A stretch of DNA of 64,000 nt from contig NZ_JAJUWY010000002.1 of NCBI RefSeq assembly GCF_021390425.1, forward strand, positions 248,001-312,000. Reading direction: 5' to 3'. How positions within the stretch are numbered: the stretch's first letter is position 1; each line of letters begins with the position of its first letter. A program made the translations under genes and the position numbers. The notes under the pieces are model-generated. The model saw nothing but the letters and a program-made list of their open reading frames with translations. It searched no databases and was not told the origin of the DNA. The stretch comes from Lysobacter sp. GX 14042. Lineage in GTDB: Bacteria > Pseudomonadota > Gammaproteobacteria > Xanthomonadales > Xanthomonadaceae. Shown in pieces: positions 54,224 to 63,329 of the stretch.

Positions 54224-56062
54224 ATGGACACCGCGCTGGCGCTCACCACCGACATGAAGCTCGTCCTCGGGCTGGTGGGCTTCACGATGGTGATGTTCGT
54301 CTTCGAGCGCATCCGCCCGGACGTGGTCGCGCTGGTGGTGCTGGTGCTGCTGGGACTGACCGGACTGGTGGCGCCGCAGGAGATCTTCAACGGTTTTTCC
54401 TCCAACGCGGTGATGAGCATCATCGCCACCATGATCCTGGGCGCGGGGCTGGACCGTACCGGCGCGCTCAACCGCCTGGCCTCGTGGCTGCTGCGCCGCG
54501 CCCATGGCAGCGAGGAGCGGCTGCTGACGCTGACCGGCGCGATTGCCGGCCTGAACTCTTCGGTGATGCAGAACCCCTCGGTACTGGCGCTGTACCTGCC
54601 GGTGGCCTCGCGCCTGTCCTCGCGCACCGGGCTGACCCTGCCGCGGCTGCTGCTGCCGCTGGCCTGCGCGATCGTGATGGGCGGCTCGCTGACCATGGTC
54701 GGCACCTCCCCGCTGATCCTGCTCAACGACCTGCTGCTGGCGGCCAATTCCAACCTGCCTTCCGGCGCGGCGGTGCTGGAGCCGCTGCAGATGTTCGCCC
54801 CGCTGCCGATCGGCCTGGCGTTGCTGGCCACCTGCCTGGTGTACTTCCGTTTCTGGGGCAACAAGCGCCTGCACGACGGCAACGGCAAGGGCGCCACGCC
54901 GGCCAGGACCCAGAGCTACTTCGCCAAGACCTACGGGATCGAGGGCGATGTCTACGAGCTGACCGTCACCGCCGACAGCCCGCTGGTGGGCATGTCGCTG
55001 GGCGAGGCGGAGGCGCTGCACGGCGCCCCGCTGCTGCTTGCGCTCAAGACCAAGGACGAGTCGCGCCTGTCGCCACCGGCGGACGCGCGCATCTGGGTCG
55101 GCAGCGTGCTCGGGGCAATGGGTTCGCGCCAGCAGGTCGCCGACTTCGCGCAGAACCAGATGCTGCGCATGTCGACCCGGCTGCGGCACTTCGGCGACCT
55201 GTTCAACCCCAGCCGCGCCGGCATTTCCGAGGCGGTGGTGCCGGCGACCTCGCGCTTCCTGGGCAAGACCGCCAGCGAACTGGCCCTGCGCAAGAACCTG
55301 CGCCTGAGCCTGCTGGCGGTGAACCGCGACAAGCAGGTGCTGCGCGAGAACGTGCGCGACGTCGCCCTGCGCGCCGGCGACATGCTGGTGCTGCACAGCA
55401 TCTGGAGCGACCTAGGGGAATCGGCGAAGAGCCGCGACCTGGTGGTGGTCACCGACTATCCCAAGGGCGAGCAGCGCCCGCACAAGCTGAAGATCGCACT
55501 GGGCATCTTCGCCGTCACCATGCTGGTGGCGCTGTCATCGAACCTGCCGGTGTCGATCGCGCTGATGACCGGGGTGGCCGGCATGCTGCTGGCCGGCGTG
55601 ATCCACATCGACGAGGCTTACGCGTCGATCAACTGGAAGACCGTGTTCCTGATGGCCTGCCTGATCCCGCTGGGCTGGGCGATGGACTCCTCCGGCGCAG
55701 CGGCCTGGGTCGCCGGGCACAGCATCGAGCAGCTGCCCGCGGCCACCCCGGGCTGGCTGCTGCAGCTGGCGCTGGGCCTGCTGACCACCGCGTTCTCGCT
55801 GGTGATCAGCCATGTCGGCGCGGCGATCGTGATGGTGCCGCTGGCAATCAACCTGGCACTGGCGGCGGGCGGGGACCCGACCGCGTTCGCACTGATCGTG
55901 GCGCTTTCGGCCTCGAACAACTTCATGACCGCGTCCAACCCGGTCATCTCGATGGTCACCGGCCCGGCCGGCTACACCGCACGCGAGCTGTGGAAGGTCG
56001 GCGGGCCGCTGTCGCTGGTCTACACGCTGGTGTCGGTGGTGATGGTGAACCTGCTGTTCTAG
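54224..56062 (+). CDS. SLC13/DASS-type anion transporter with two TrkA-C domains
   Basis: A 612-residue inner membrane transporter. Helices in residues 10-215 and 425-612 enclose two soluble TrkA-C-type domains (about 235-320 and 330-410; VYELTVTADSPLVGMSLGEA, LRLSLLAVNRDKQVL). The anion-site motifs are NSSVMQNPSVLALYLPVA, VGTSPLILLNDLLL and SASNNFMTASNPVISMVTGP. Members of this layout move dicarboxylates or sulfate with sodium; the substrate is not clear. It follows trmB by 26 bases. Confidence 0.9.
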   Translation: MDTALALTTDMKLVLGLVGFTMVMFVFERIRPDVVALVVLVLLGLTGLVAPQEIFNGFSSNAVMSIIATMILGAGLDRTGALNRLASWLLRRAHGSEERLLTLTGAIAGLNSSVMQNPSVLALYLPVASRLSSRTGLTLPRLLLPLACAIVMGGSLTMVGTSPLILLNDLLLAANSNLPSGAAVLEPLQMFAPLPIGLALLATCLVYFRFWGNKRLHDGNGKGATPARTQSYFAKTYGIEGDVYELTVTADSPLVGMSLGEAEALHGAPLLLALKTKDESRLSPPADARIWVGSVLGAMGSRQQVADFAQNQMLRMSTRLRHFGDLFNPSRAGISEAVVPATSRFLGKTASELALRKNLRLSLLAVNRDKQVLRENVRDVALRAGDMLVLHSIWSDLGESAKSRDLVVVTDYPKGEQRPHKLKIALGIFAVTMLVALSSNLPVSIALMTGVAGMLLAGVIHIDEAYASINWKTVFLMACLIPLGWAMDSSGAAAWVAGHSIEQLPAATPGWLLQLALGLLTTAFSLVISHVGAAIVMVPLAINLALAAGGDPTAFALIVALSASNNFMTASNPVISMVTGPAGYTARELWKVGGPLSLVYTLVSVVMVNLLF

Positions 56063-56077
56063 CGATTCCGGCGAGCG

Positions 56078-56443
56078 TCAGGCGAGCCAGACATCACCGT
56101 CCCTCACCACGACGGGCACCGCGCGCAGGGATTCGCCGCGGCAAGGGCCGCCCAGGCACTCGCCGGCACCCAGTTCGAAGCTGGCCCCGTGCACCGCGCA
56201 GACCACCAGGCCGTCCTTGCTGCGCAGGAACTGCCCCGGCGCCCAGTCCAGCCGGCGGCCGGCATGCGGGCAGACGTTGTACCAGGCCCGCACCGCGTCG
56301 CCCTCGCGGTAGAGGATCAGGGACTCGGCGCCGCCGTCGACCGCCGCCTCCACTTCCAGCAGGCTGCCGTCGGCGAGCTGGTCCAGGGAGGCGATCGCAA
56401 GCTTGCCGGAGGCGGGATCCACACCATCGTTTAACGGTTCCAT
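56078..56443 (-). CDS. Rieske [2Fe-2S] protein, ferredoxin type
   Basis: A 121-residue soluble Rieske domain with both ligand pairs, CPHAGRRLDW (C-x-H) and CAVHGASFELGAGEC (C-x-x-H). There is no membrane anchor and no oxygenase domain. Single-domain Rieske proteins pass electrons to oxygenases or nitrite reductases; no partner gene is adjacent. Convergent with the transporter; the start at 56443 (MEPLNDGVDP) is 71 bases from the divergent small membrane protein gene. Confidence 0.88.
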   Translation of the reverse strand: MEPLNDGVDPASGKLAIASLDQLADGSLLEVEAAVDGGAESLILYREGDAVRAWYNVCPHAGRRLDWAPGQFLRSKDGLVVCAVHGASFELGAGECLGGPCRGESLRAVPVVVRDGDVWLA

Positions 56444-56514
56444 CACACCCTCGCTGGCTGGGGACTGGTACGTTTCACATCCGCTACACAGCGCATTCTC
56501 CCACGACCGACCCG

Positions 56515-56802
56515 ATGACCGTTCACGCGTTCCGCTTCCACAGCCACCAGTTCCAGTCCCGCGTGCGGGCCGCCTTCGGGCCGCGCAAGCCGCGGCACCG
56601 CGTGCTGCGCATTGTCCTGGGGGTGCTGGGCCTGGCGGTACTGGCGGGCCTGGTGGTGGTCGGGGCGGTGGTCGGCACGGTGATGCTGCTGGCCGGCCTG
56701 GTTTTGCGCCAGGTGCGCGGGCTGCGCAGCCGGCCCGTGACCGGGGAGGTGATGTCGGCCGAATACCGGGTGGTCGACAGCCGGCACCTGCCGCGCCCCT
56801 GA
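56515..56802 (+). CDS. Small single- or double-span membrane protein
   Basis: A 95-residue protein with a basic N-terminus (RVRAAFGPRKPRHRVLR) and a hydrophobic stretch (about residues 33-65, IVLGVLGLAVLAGLVVVGAV) long enough for one or two helices, then a charged tail. Its TGA overlaps the ATG of the next gene (TGATG), so the two are translationally coupled. No family recognised. Confidence 0.65.
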   Translation: MTVHAFRFHSHQFQSRVRAAFGPRKPRHRVLRIVLGVLGLAVLAGLVVVGAVVGTVMLLAGLVLRQVRGLRSRPVTGEVMSAEYRVVDSRHLPRP

Positions 56803-57512
56803 TGACCGACCTCATCGCCGCACCGGCGCCGGTCCGCGTCCCGGTACGTTCGCCGGCGGGTGCCACCTTCCCGGTCCGGCGCATCTTCTGCGTCGGCCGC
56901 AACTTCGCCGACCATGCCCGGGAAATGGGTGCCGCGATGCCCGATCCGGCGACGCGCGGCCATCCGGTACTGTTCTGCAAGCCGGCCGATGCCCTCGTCA
57001 ACGATGGCGCCGTCCCCTATCCGAGCGGAACCTCCGAGCTGCACCACGAGGTCGAGCTGGTGGTCGCGATCGGCCGTGATGCGCCCGATGGCGTGCTCGA
57101 CCCCGCCGCGGCAGGGGCGCTGGTCCTGGCCTATGGCGTCGGCCTGGACCTGACCCGCCGCGACCTGCAGGCCGCGGCCAAGGCCAAGGGCCTGCCCTGG
57201 GATACCGGCAAGGCCTTCGACCATTCCGCCCCGATCAGCGAGCTGGTGCCGGCCGGCGAGGCCGGGGCGCTGTCCGGGCGCGCCCTGTCGCTGCGGGTCA
57301 ACGGCGAGCTTCGCCAACGCGGGCTGCTCGATGACCTGGTCTGGAGCGTTCCGGAGATCCTCCACGAGATCTCGCGGCTGTTCGCGCTGAAGGCCGGCGA
57401 CCTGGTGTTCATGGGCACGCCCGCCGGGGTCGCCGCGCTGCAGCCCGGCGACCGCTTCACCGCCGCGCTCGAGGGCGTGGTGGAGTTCTCCGGGAAAATC
57501 CTCCCGCGGTAA
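56802..57512 (+). CDS. Fumarylacetoacetate hydrolase family protein
   Basis: A 236-residue FAH-fold enzyme. IFCVGRNFADHAREMG, PVLFCKPADALV, the metal ligands in LHHEVELVVAIGRD, AYGVGLDLTRRDLQAAAKAKG, WDTGKAFDHSAP and FMGTPAGVAAL are characteristic. Family members are acylpyruvases, oxaloacetate decarboxylases or aromatic-degradation hydrolases (FAHD1/YcgM-like by size). Start overlaps the small membrane protein gene. Confidence 0.92.
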   Translation: MTDLIAAPAPVRVPVRSPAGATFPVRRIFCVGRNFADHAREMGAAMPDPATRGHPVLFCKPADALVNDGAVPYPSGTSELHHEVELVVAIGRDAPDGVLDPAAAGALVLAYGVGLDLTRRDLQAAAKAKGLPWDTGKAFDHSAPISELVPAGEAGALSGRALSLRVNGELRQRGLLDDLVWSVPEILHEISRLFALKAGDLVFMGTPAGVAALQPGDRFTAALEGVVEFSGKILPR

Positions 57513-57581
57513 CCACGGGCGCCTTCCAGCGCTATATTCCCCCGGCACGGCGGATGTCCCGCAGCAACGGAGAACGCAGCA

Positions 57582-58016
57582 ATGGGGATGGTGAGCGAAT
57601 TCAAGGAATTCATTGCCCGCGGCAATGTCATCGACCTGGCGACCGCGGTGGTCATCGGCGGCGCCTTCGGCAAGATCACCACGGCGCTGGTCGACGGCAT
57701 CATCATGCCGATCGTCGGCATGGCGCTGGGCAAGGTCGACTTCTCCCAGCTGTTCATCGCCCTCGACGGCCACCACTACGCCAACCTGGCCGCAGCCCAG
57801 GAAGCGGCGGCACCGGTCCTGACCTATGGCGCCTTCATCCAGACCGTGCTGGATTTCCTGCTGATCGCCTTCGTGATCTTCATGATGCTCAAGGGCTACA
57901 ACCGCCTGAAGAAGGAGCAGGAGGAGGCACCGGTCGAGGACAAGCCCGCCGAGCCCAGCGAGGAAGTGGTCCTGCTGCGCGAGATCCGCGACGCCCTCGC
58001 CCGGCCGCGCGCGTGA
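57582..58016 (+). CDS. mscL: Large-conductance mechanosensitive channel
   Basis: A 144-residue channel that opens under membrane tension to release solutes. Helix 1 carries EFIARGNVIDLATAVVIGGAFG, helix 2 TYGAFIQTVLDFLLIAFVIF, and the cytoplasmic end has EEVVLLREIRDAL. The ATG at 57582 has GGAG 9 bases upstream; a second ATG lies two codons on. Confidence 0.97.
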   Translation: MGMVSEFKEFIARGNVIDLATAVVIGGAFGKITTALVDGIIMPIVGMALGKVDFSQLFIALDGHHYANLAAAQEAAAPVLTYGAFIQTVLDFLLIAFVIFMMLKGYNRLKKEQEEAPVEDKPAEPSEEVVLLREIRDALARPRA

Positions 58017-58085
58017 CTTGAGGCACAAGCGGCGTGGAAGGCCACTGTTAAGCTCGGTCGCCATCTCCCTACCGGTAGTCCGCCG

Positions 58086-59513
58086 ATGCGCCTTGCCCCG
58101 CTGCTGCTCTCCGTCGCCCTGGCCGCCGGCCTCGGGCTGGCCACCGCTCCCGCACCCGCCGCCGGGCAGTCCGCGCAGGCTGAGACCCGCATCCCGCAGC
58201 ACAGTTTCGCCACCGCGGACCGGCTGCGCGAGCAGGCACTGGCGAGCGAGCTGGGCTACCGCATCACCGAGTCGCTGACCACCGAGGTCGGCCCGCGCAT
58301 GGCCGGCAGCGAGGCCGACTCCCGCGCGGTCGAGTGGGCCATCGCCAAGTTCCACGAACTGGGCTACGACAAGGTCTGGACCGAGCCGGTCACCTTCCCC
58401 AAGTGGGTGCGCCACAGCGAGAGCGGCGAGGTGGTGGGCGAGCATGCCCAGCCACTGACCCTGACCGCCCTGGGCGGCAGCCCGGGTGGAACCGTCGAGG
58501 GCGAGATCGTCCGCTTCGATGACCTGGAAGCCCTGGAGGCCGCGCCGGCCGGTTCCCTCGCAGGCAGGATCGCCTTCGTCGACTACGAGATGGAGCGCGC
58601 GCGCGACGGCGCCGGTTACGGTCCCGGCGGCACCCTGCGCAGCCGTGGCCCCTCCGCGGCAATACGCGCCGGCGCCGACGGCTTCCTGATGCGCTCGGCC
58701 GGCACCGACCTGCACCGCAACCCGCATACCGGCAACACCCGGTTCGACGAGGGTCTGGAGCCGATCCCGGCCGCCGCCCTGTCGCTGCCCGATGCGCAGC
58801 AGCTCACTCGCCTGCTGGCGCTGGGCAAGCCGATCCGCGTGCGCCTGGCCCTGGACGTGGGCTGGGACGGCGAGTACACCTCGCAGAACGTCATTGGCGA
58901 GATCACCGGCGCCAGCAAGCCGGAGGAGAAGGTGATGATCGTCGCCCACCTGGATTCCTGGGACCTGGGCACCGGCGCGGTGGACGACGGTGCCGGCATC
59001 GGCATCACCATGGCCGCCGGCAAGCTGATCGGCGACCTGGAGCAGCGCCCGGCGCGCAGCATCCGCGTGGTCGCCTTCGCCAACGAGGAGCAGGGCCTGT
59101 GGGGCGGCCGCGCGTATGCCGACCGGTACGCCGGCGAGGTGACCGACCACCTGATCGCCGCCGAGAGCGACTTCGGCGCCGGCCGCATCTACGCCCTCAG
59201 CTCCGGTGCGCCGGACCACGCCCAAGGCGCGGTGCGGCAGATCGCCGAAGCGCTCGCGCCGCTGGGCATCGAGTACGCCGGCTCCGCCGGTGGCCCCGGA
59301 CCGGACCTGATCCCCTTCGCCGGCAAGGGCCTGATGTGGGCCCGCCTGGCGCAGGACGGCACCGACTACTTCGACCTGCACCACACCCCGGACGACACCC
59401 TCGACAAGATCGACCCGGCGGCGCTGGCGCAGAACGTCGCCGCCTATGCGGTATTTGCGTACCTGGCGGCGCAGGCCGAGGGCGACTTCGGCTCGGCGCC
59501 GAAGGACGACTGA
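58086..59513 (+). CDS. Exported M28-family metallopeptidase
   Basis: A 475-residue protein with signal peptide (MRLAPLLLSVALAAGLGLAT, cleavage near AAG-Q). A PA-domain-like insert lies at about residues 130-240. Zinc ligands and catalytic residues of M28 are in order: His in VAHLDSWD, Asp in AVDDGAG, Glu pair in NEEQGLWG, Asp in ESDFGAG, His in DLHHTPDDT. These enzymes are aminopeptidases or carboxypeptidases acting in the periplasm. The gene is 69 bases after mscL and 31 before the next gene. Confidence 0.92.
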   Translation: MRLAPLLLSVALAAGLGLATAPAPAAGQSAQAETRIPQHSFATADRLREQALASELGYRITESLTTEVGPRMAGSEADSRAVEWAIAKFHELGYDKVWTEPVTFPKWVRHSESGEVVGEHAQPLTLTALGGSPGGTVEGEIVRFDDLEALEAAPAGSLAGRIAFVDYEMERARDGAGYGPGGTLRSRGPSAAIRAGADGFLMRSAGTDLHRNPHTGNTRFDEGLEPIPAAALSLPDAQQLTRLLALGKPIRVRLALDVGWDGEYTSQNVIGEITGASKPEEKVMIVAHLDSWDLGTGAVDDGAGIGITMAAGKLIGDLEQRPARSIRVVAFANEEQGLWGGRAYADRYAGEVTDHLIAAESDFGAGRIYALSSGAPDHAQGAVRQIAEALAPLGIEYAGSAGGPGPDLIPFAGKGLMWARLAQDGTDYFDLHHTPDDTLDKIDPAALAQNVAAYAVFAYLAAQAEGDFGSAPKDD

Positions 59514-59544
59514 CCGCCACCGCCGCGTCCGGCCGGCCAGTGCG

Positions 59545-61284
59545 ATGAGCCCGCAGCGCTACGACGAGTTCGGCTACGTCTCCCATGATCCGGTCTCCGG
59601 CGTGCACCGGCTGGGCGCCAACGGCCCCAGCCTGACCACCGCCCTGGCCGCGGCCAGCGCCACCCGCCGCCGGGTGGCGCTGCTGCACATCGACGTCGAC
59701 ATGTTCCGCTCGATCAACGTGAACATGGGCGAGGAGGTCGGCGACCAGGCCCTGGCGGCGATCGGCCAGCGGCTGCGCCAGGCGCTGCCGGCGGACGCCT
59801 GGCTGTGGCGCCGCGGCAGCGACGAGTTCATCGCCGGCTTCGGCTACCGCGAGGGCGAGCCCGACGGCACCGCCGTCGCCGACGCGGTGCGCGGCGCGTT
59901 CGACATGCCGCTGTCGCTGCCGCCCTATACCATCCCGGTGACCCTCTCGATCGGCGTGGCGGTGTTCCCCGACCATGCGCGCAACTCCGCCGAGCTGCTG
60001 GCGCGCGCCGAGCACGCGCTGCTGCAGGTCAAGGAGGAAGGGCTCGACAGCGTCGCGCTGTACGAGCGCCGCGATGCCCGCCAGCCGGCCGGCGACGGTT
60101 TCGCCAGCCGCTTCGCCGAGGCGCTGGACAACCACGAACTGGAACTGCACTACCAGCCCACCGTGGCCGCCACCGACGGCGGGATCTGCGGCTTCAGCGC
60201 GCTGCTGCGCTGGAACAGCCCGGGGCACGGCCTGCTGCCGCCGAACCGTTTCATGGACATGGTCGAGCGGGTCGGCCTGGCCCAGCGGTTGGGCTGGTGG
60301 ACCACCGTGGAGGCGGTCGGGCAGCTGGCCCGCTGGCGCGCCCAGGGCCTGGACTACCTGGGCGTGGCGATGCACCTGCCCGAGTCGCTGCTGGGCGACC
60401 CGGAGTGCGTGGACCGCCTGGGCGGGCTGCTGCACCGCCACGGCGTGCCGCCGGCGGCGATCGAACTGGAGATCCCGGAGCGGGTGCTGGCCCAGGACAC
60501 CCGCCAGGTGTTCGTCAACCTCGCCGGGCTGCGCGAGTTGGGCGCGACGCTGACGGTGATGGATTTCGGCCTGGGCGGGCTGAGCCTGTCGGCACTCGCC
60601 CAGCACCCGATGGACCGGCTGAAGATCGACCGCAGCTTCATCCGCAACGCGCCCAGCGACACCCGCAGCGCGGCGATCGTGCGCGGCATCATCGCCATGG
60701 GCCACCGTCTGGACATGAAGATCATCGCCAAGGGCGTGGAGAACGAGGCCGAGCTGGGCTTCCTGCGCCGCAACCAGTGCGATTTCTTCCAGGGCTTCCT
60801 GTTCGGCGAGCCGCTGCCGGCGGAAGGCCTGGACGAGCTGATCCGCCGCCGTTTCCTGCTGCCGCAGGCCTTCGCCAGCACCCATCCCGAGCGTACCCTG
60901 CTGCTGGTCGACGACGAGGAGAACGTGCTGCGCTCGCTGGTGCGCCTGTTCCGCCGCGACGGCTACCGGGTGCTGGCGGCCAACAGCGTGCGCGAGGCCT
61001 TCGACCTGCTGGGCTCCAACCCGGTGCAGGTGATCGTCTCCGACCAGCGCATGCCCGACATGAGCGGCACCGAGTTCCTCGGCCGGGTGCGCGACCTTTA
61101 CCCCGACACCGTGCGCATGGTGCTGTCGGGCTACACCGACCTGAAGAGCATCACCGAGGCGATCAACCGCGGGGCGATCTACCGCTTCCTGACCAAGCCC
61201 TGGGACGACGACGAGCTGCGCGAGCACATCCAGGCCGCCTTCCGCGACCACGAGGCCCGCCAGCCCGGCCCGCAGGCGTTCTGA
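59545..61284 (+). CDS. GGDEF-EAL-REC protein with degenerate catalytic motifs
   Basis: A 579-residue cytoplasmic protein. GGDEF domain (about 1-175) with GSDEF (RRGSDEFIAGF, about 89-99) in place of GGDEF and no usual substrate motif at its start. EAL domain (about 190-440) with HYQPTVAATDGG but SALLRW in place of EALLRW (about 217), MDFGLGGLSL in place of DDFGTGYSSL and KGVENE in place of EGVE. C-terminal receiver (about 450-575) with complete acidic pocket (LLVDDEE), Asp in VSDQRMPD (about 498) and Lys in LTKPW. Loss of catalytic residues in both enzymatic domains suggests a c-di-GMP-binding or scaffold role driven by phosphorylation. It faces a histidine kinase gene 27 bases away. Confidence 0.85.
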   Translation: MSPQRYDEFGYVSHDPVSGVHRLGANGPSLTTALAAASATRRRVALLHIDVDMFRSINVNMGEEVGDQALAAIGQRLRQALPADAWLWRRGSDEFIAGFGYREGEPDGTAVADAVRGAFDMPLSLPPYTIPVTLSIGVAVFPDHARNSAELLARAEHALLQVKEEGLDSVALYERRDARQPAGDGFASRFAEALDNHELELHYQPTVAATDGGICGFSALLRWNSPGHGLLPPNRFMDMVERVGLAQRLGWWTTVEAVGQLARWRAQGLDYLGVAMHLPESLLGDPECVDRLGGLLHRHGVPPAAIELEIPERVLAQDTRQVFVNLAGLRELGATLTVMDFGLGGLSLSALAQHPMDRLKIDRSFIRNAPSDTRSAAIVRGIIAMGHRLDMKIIAKGVENEAELGFLRRNQCDFFQGFLFGEPLPAEGLDELIRRRFLLPQAFASTHPERTLLLVDDEENVLRSLVRLFRRDGYRVLAANSVREAFDLLGSNPVQVIVSDQRMPDMSGTEFLGRVRDLYPDTVRMVLSGYTDLKSITEAINRGAIYRFLTKPWDDDELREHIQAAFRDHEARQPGPQAF

Positions 61285-61311
61285 CCACTCCGCCCGTGCC
61301 GGATGCCGCGA

Positions 61312-62586
61312 TCAGCCGCCCGGCGGGTCCGTGGCGGTGGCGCCGCCCGGCTGGGCCACCGGCAACACCACCCGGAACGTGCTGCCCACGCCCAGCGTGC
61401 TGGAGACCTCGATGCGCCCGTGGTGCTTGGCGATGATGCCGTAGCAGATCGCCAAGCCCAGCCCGGTGCCGCGGCCGACCGGCTTGGTGGTGAAGAACGG
61501 ATCGAAGATGCGGTCGATCACCTCCTGCGGCATCCCGCAGCCGGAGTCGCTGATGCTGATCCAGGCCTCGCCATCGCCGGCCCCGGTCGCCAGCACGATG
61601 GTGCCGCGCTCGTCGATCGCCTGCCCGGCGTTGATCAGCAGGTTCATCAGCACCTGGTTGATCTCCGAGCGATGGCATTCCACCGGCGGCATCGGGGCGA
61701 AGTGCTTCTCGATGCGCGCCTTGTACTTCAGGTCGTTCCAGACGATGTTGAGGGTCGACTCCAGGCCCTGCTGCAGGTCGGCCGGGCGCATCGGCGCATC
61801 GCGCTCGACGTGGGAGAAATCCTTCAGGTCGCGGACGATGCGGGTGACCCGCTCGATGCCTTCGCGCGACTCCTTCAGCAGCGGCGGCAGGTCGCCGGTG
61901 ATGAAGTCGATGTCCAGCTGCTCGCGGGCGGCGGCCAGGGCCTCGCGGTGGCTGGCCGGATCCCCGTCGGCCATGGCCTCGGCGTAGGCATCGATCAGGC
62001 CGAACAGCGCGCCGGTGTACTCCTGCAGCGTGCCCAGGTTGGAATGCACGTAGCCGATCGGATTGTTGATCTCGTGCGCCACGCCGGCGGCAAGCTGCCC
62101 GATGGAGGCCATCTTCTCGGCCTGCAGCAGCTGCTCGCGGGTGCCGGCCAGCTTCTTCTGCGCGCGTTGCAGCTCGTCCTCGCGCTCGACGCGCGCGGTG
62201 ACGTCGCCAAACACCGCCAGCCGCCGCGCCGGGCTGGCGGCCAGGTCGCAGAACAGCTTGATTTCGAGCAGCAGCGGCGGGTTGCCGGCGCTCACCTGGC
62301 CGCGCCAGCGGCCGTCCACGCAGGCACTGTCCCAGGCGCCGTCGGGCACCAGCGCCAGCAACTCGCGCGCGGCCTCGCCGGCCGGCCAGGCGGAAACCGA
62401 AGGATCGTCAGGAACGTCCACGGCGTTGGCCAGGCGCCGGACCAGCCGGCGCGCGGCGGCATTTTCATGGCGCGCGGTGGCGTCGGGATCGAGCAGGACG
62501 ACGGCGGCATCGGCCATCGCCAGGGCCCAGCGCGCGTCGGCGCTCCAGGCGGTCGGTTCGGGGCTGGCGTCAGGCGGCTGGTTCAT
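61312..62586 (-). CDS. Soluble histidine kinase (PAS-like sensor), coupled to flgN
   Basis: A 424-residue protein with no membrane helix. A PAS-like N-terminus (about 15-135), a coiled coil (REDELQRAQKKLAGTREQLL), H-box GVAHEINNPIGYVHSNLG (His about 172), N-box NQVLMNLLINAGQAI, G1 DSGCGMPQEV and G2 GRGTGLGLAICYGI. The HEINNP type is that of HisKA/NtrB-like kinases. Its ATG overlaps the flgN stop as ATGA, tying it to flagellar gene expression. The likely partner is the REC domain of the convergent GGDEF-EAL-REC protein (inference). Confidence 0.9.
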   Translation of the reverse strand: MNQPPDASPEPTAWSADARWALAMADAAVVLLDPDATARHENAAARRLVRRLANAVDVPDDPSVSAWPAGEAARELLALVPDGAWDSACVDGRWRGQVSAGNPPLLLEIKLFCDLAASPARRLAVFGDVTARVEREDELQRAQKKLAGTREQLLQAEKMASIGQLAAGVAHEINNPIGYVHSNLGTLQEYTGALFGLIDAYAEAMADGDPASHREALAAAREQLDIDFITGDLPPLLKESREGIERVTRIVRDLKDFSHVERDAPMRPADLQQGLESTLNIVWNDLKYKARIEKHFAPMPPVECHRSEINQVLMNLLINAGQAIDERGTIVLATGAGDGEAWISISDSGCGMPQEVIDRIFDPFFTTKPVGRGTGLGLAICYGIIAKHHGRIEVSSTLGVGSTFRVVLPVAQPGGATATDPPGG

Positions 62587-62939
62587 CCCACTCCGAGGCA
62601 TCGGGCCTGTGCACGTGCGGCGGACCTGCCCCCCGCATCGTACACACCCGTCGCCTCGGTGCGGCCAAGGTGCCGCAGCGCCCAGGTCACCTCGCGCCGC
62701 CGGCGCGCGAGCAGCACGCTGTTGGCCCGGTTCAGCTCGCTCAACGCGGTGACGCGCGCGGCCGCCGCCGCGTCGAGCGAATGCTGCTCGACCCGCTTCA
62801 GCGCCACCAGCTTGGCCTGGGTGGACGCCAGCAGGGCATCCACGTCGTGCTCGAGCAGCGCACGGCGCTCCGCCTGGAGGGCGCCCTCCAGCGTGTCCAG
62901 CGGGTCGACCGCCGGCGATGGCTGCCCGGTCAGGTTCAT
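62583..62939 (-). CDS. flgN: Flagellar export chaperone FlgN
   Basis: A 118-residue mostly helical protein (LDTLEGALQAERRALLEHDV, LLASTQAKLVALKRVEQ, ELNRANSVLLARRRREVTWALRHLG-type region). In the family it guards the hook-filament junction proteins FlgK and FlgL before export. Weak sequence conservation; the call rests on size, helices and position after flgM, with which it overlaps by 4 bases (ATGA). It also overlaps the kinase gene by 4 bases. Confidence 0.85.
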   Translation of the reverse strand: MNLTGQPSPAVDPLDTLEGALQAERRALLEHDVDALLASTQAKLVALKRVEQHSLDAAAAARVTALSELNRANSVLLARRRREVTWALRHLGRTEATGVYDAGGRSAARAQARCLGVG

Positions 62940-63253
62940 TTCAGCAGTGCGGACTCGAAGGCCAGCAGGCGGTCGGCCACCTGCTGCGCATCGACGCGGT
63001 AGCTGCCGTCGGCCAGCGCGGCGCGGACCTGCTCGACCTTCTCGACATCGACGCCGGCCGGGGCGCTGCCCAGCTCACGCTGCAGCGCCTGCAGGCCCGC
63101 CGCCTCGCCGGTCAGGCGCATGCTGTCGGCAGCCGGGGAGGCGTCCACCGCCTGCGAGCGGTCACCGCCCGCCGGGCTGCGCGCAGGCACCGCGGCACCG
63201 GTTTCAACGGCGCGCGGCATCGCTGGCGGCAGGCCCTGGATCTTGTGGTTCAT
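62936..63253 (-). CDS. flgM: Anti-sigma-28 factor FlgM
   Basis: A 105-residue protein with a disordered, Ala/Pro-rich N-terminal half and a C-terminal sigma-binding region (VDVEKVEQVRAALADGSYRV, DAQQVADRLLAFE). It binds FliA (sigma 28) until the hook-basal body is complete, then is exported. Start MNHKIQGLPP at 63253. Preceded by flgA by 76 bases. Confidence 0.92.
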   Translation of the reverse strand: MNHKIQGLPPAMPRAVETGAAVPARSPAGGDRSQAVDASPAADSMRLTGEAAGLQALQRELGSAPAGVDVEKVEQVRAALADGSYRVDAQQVADRLLAFESALLK

Positions 63254-63329
63254 GACACGCTCCTGATTGCTCGGTCAATCCGGATAACGACCGGCACGCA
63301 GGCAACTTTAGCGTCGTCGGCGATCCCGT

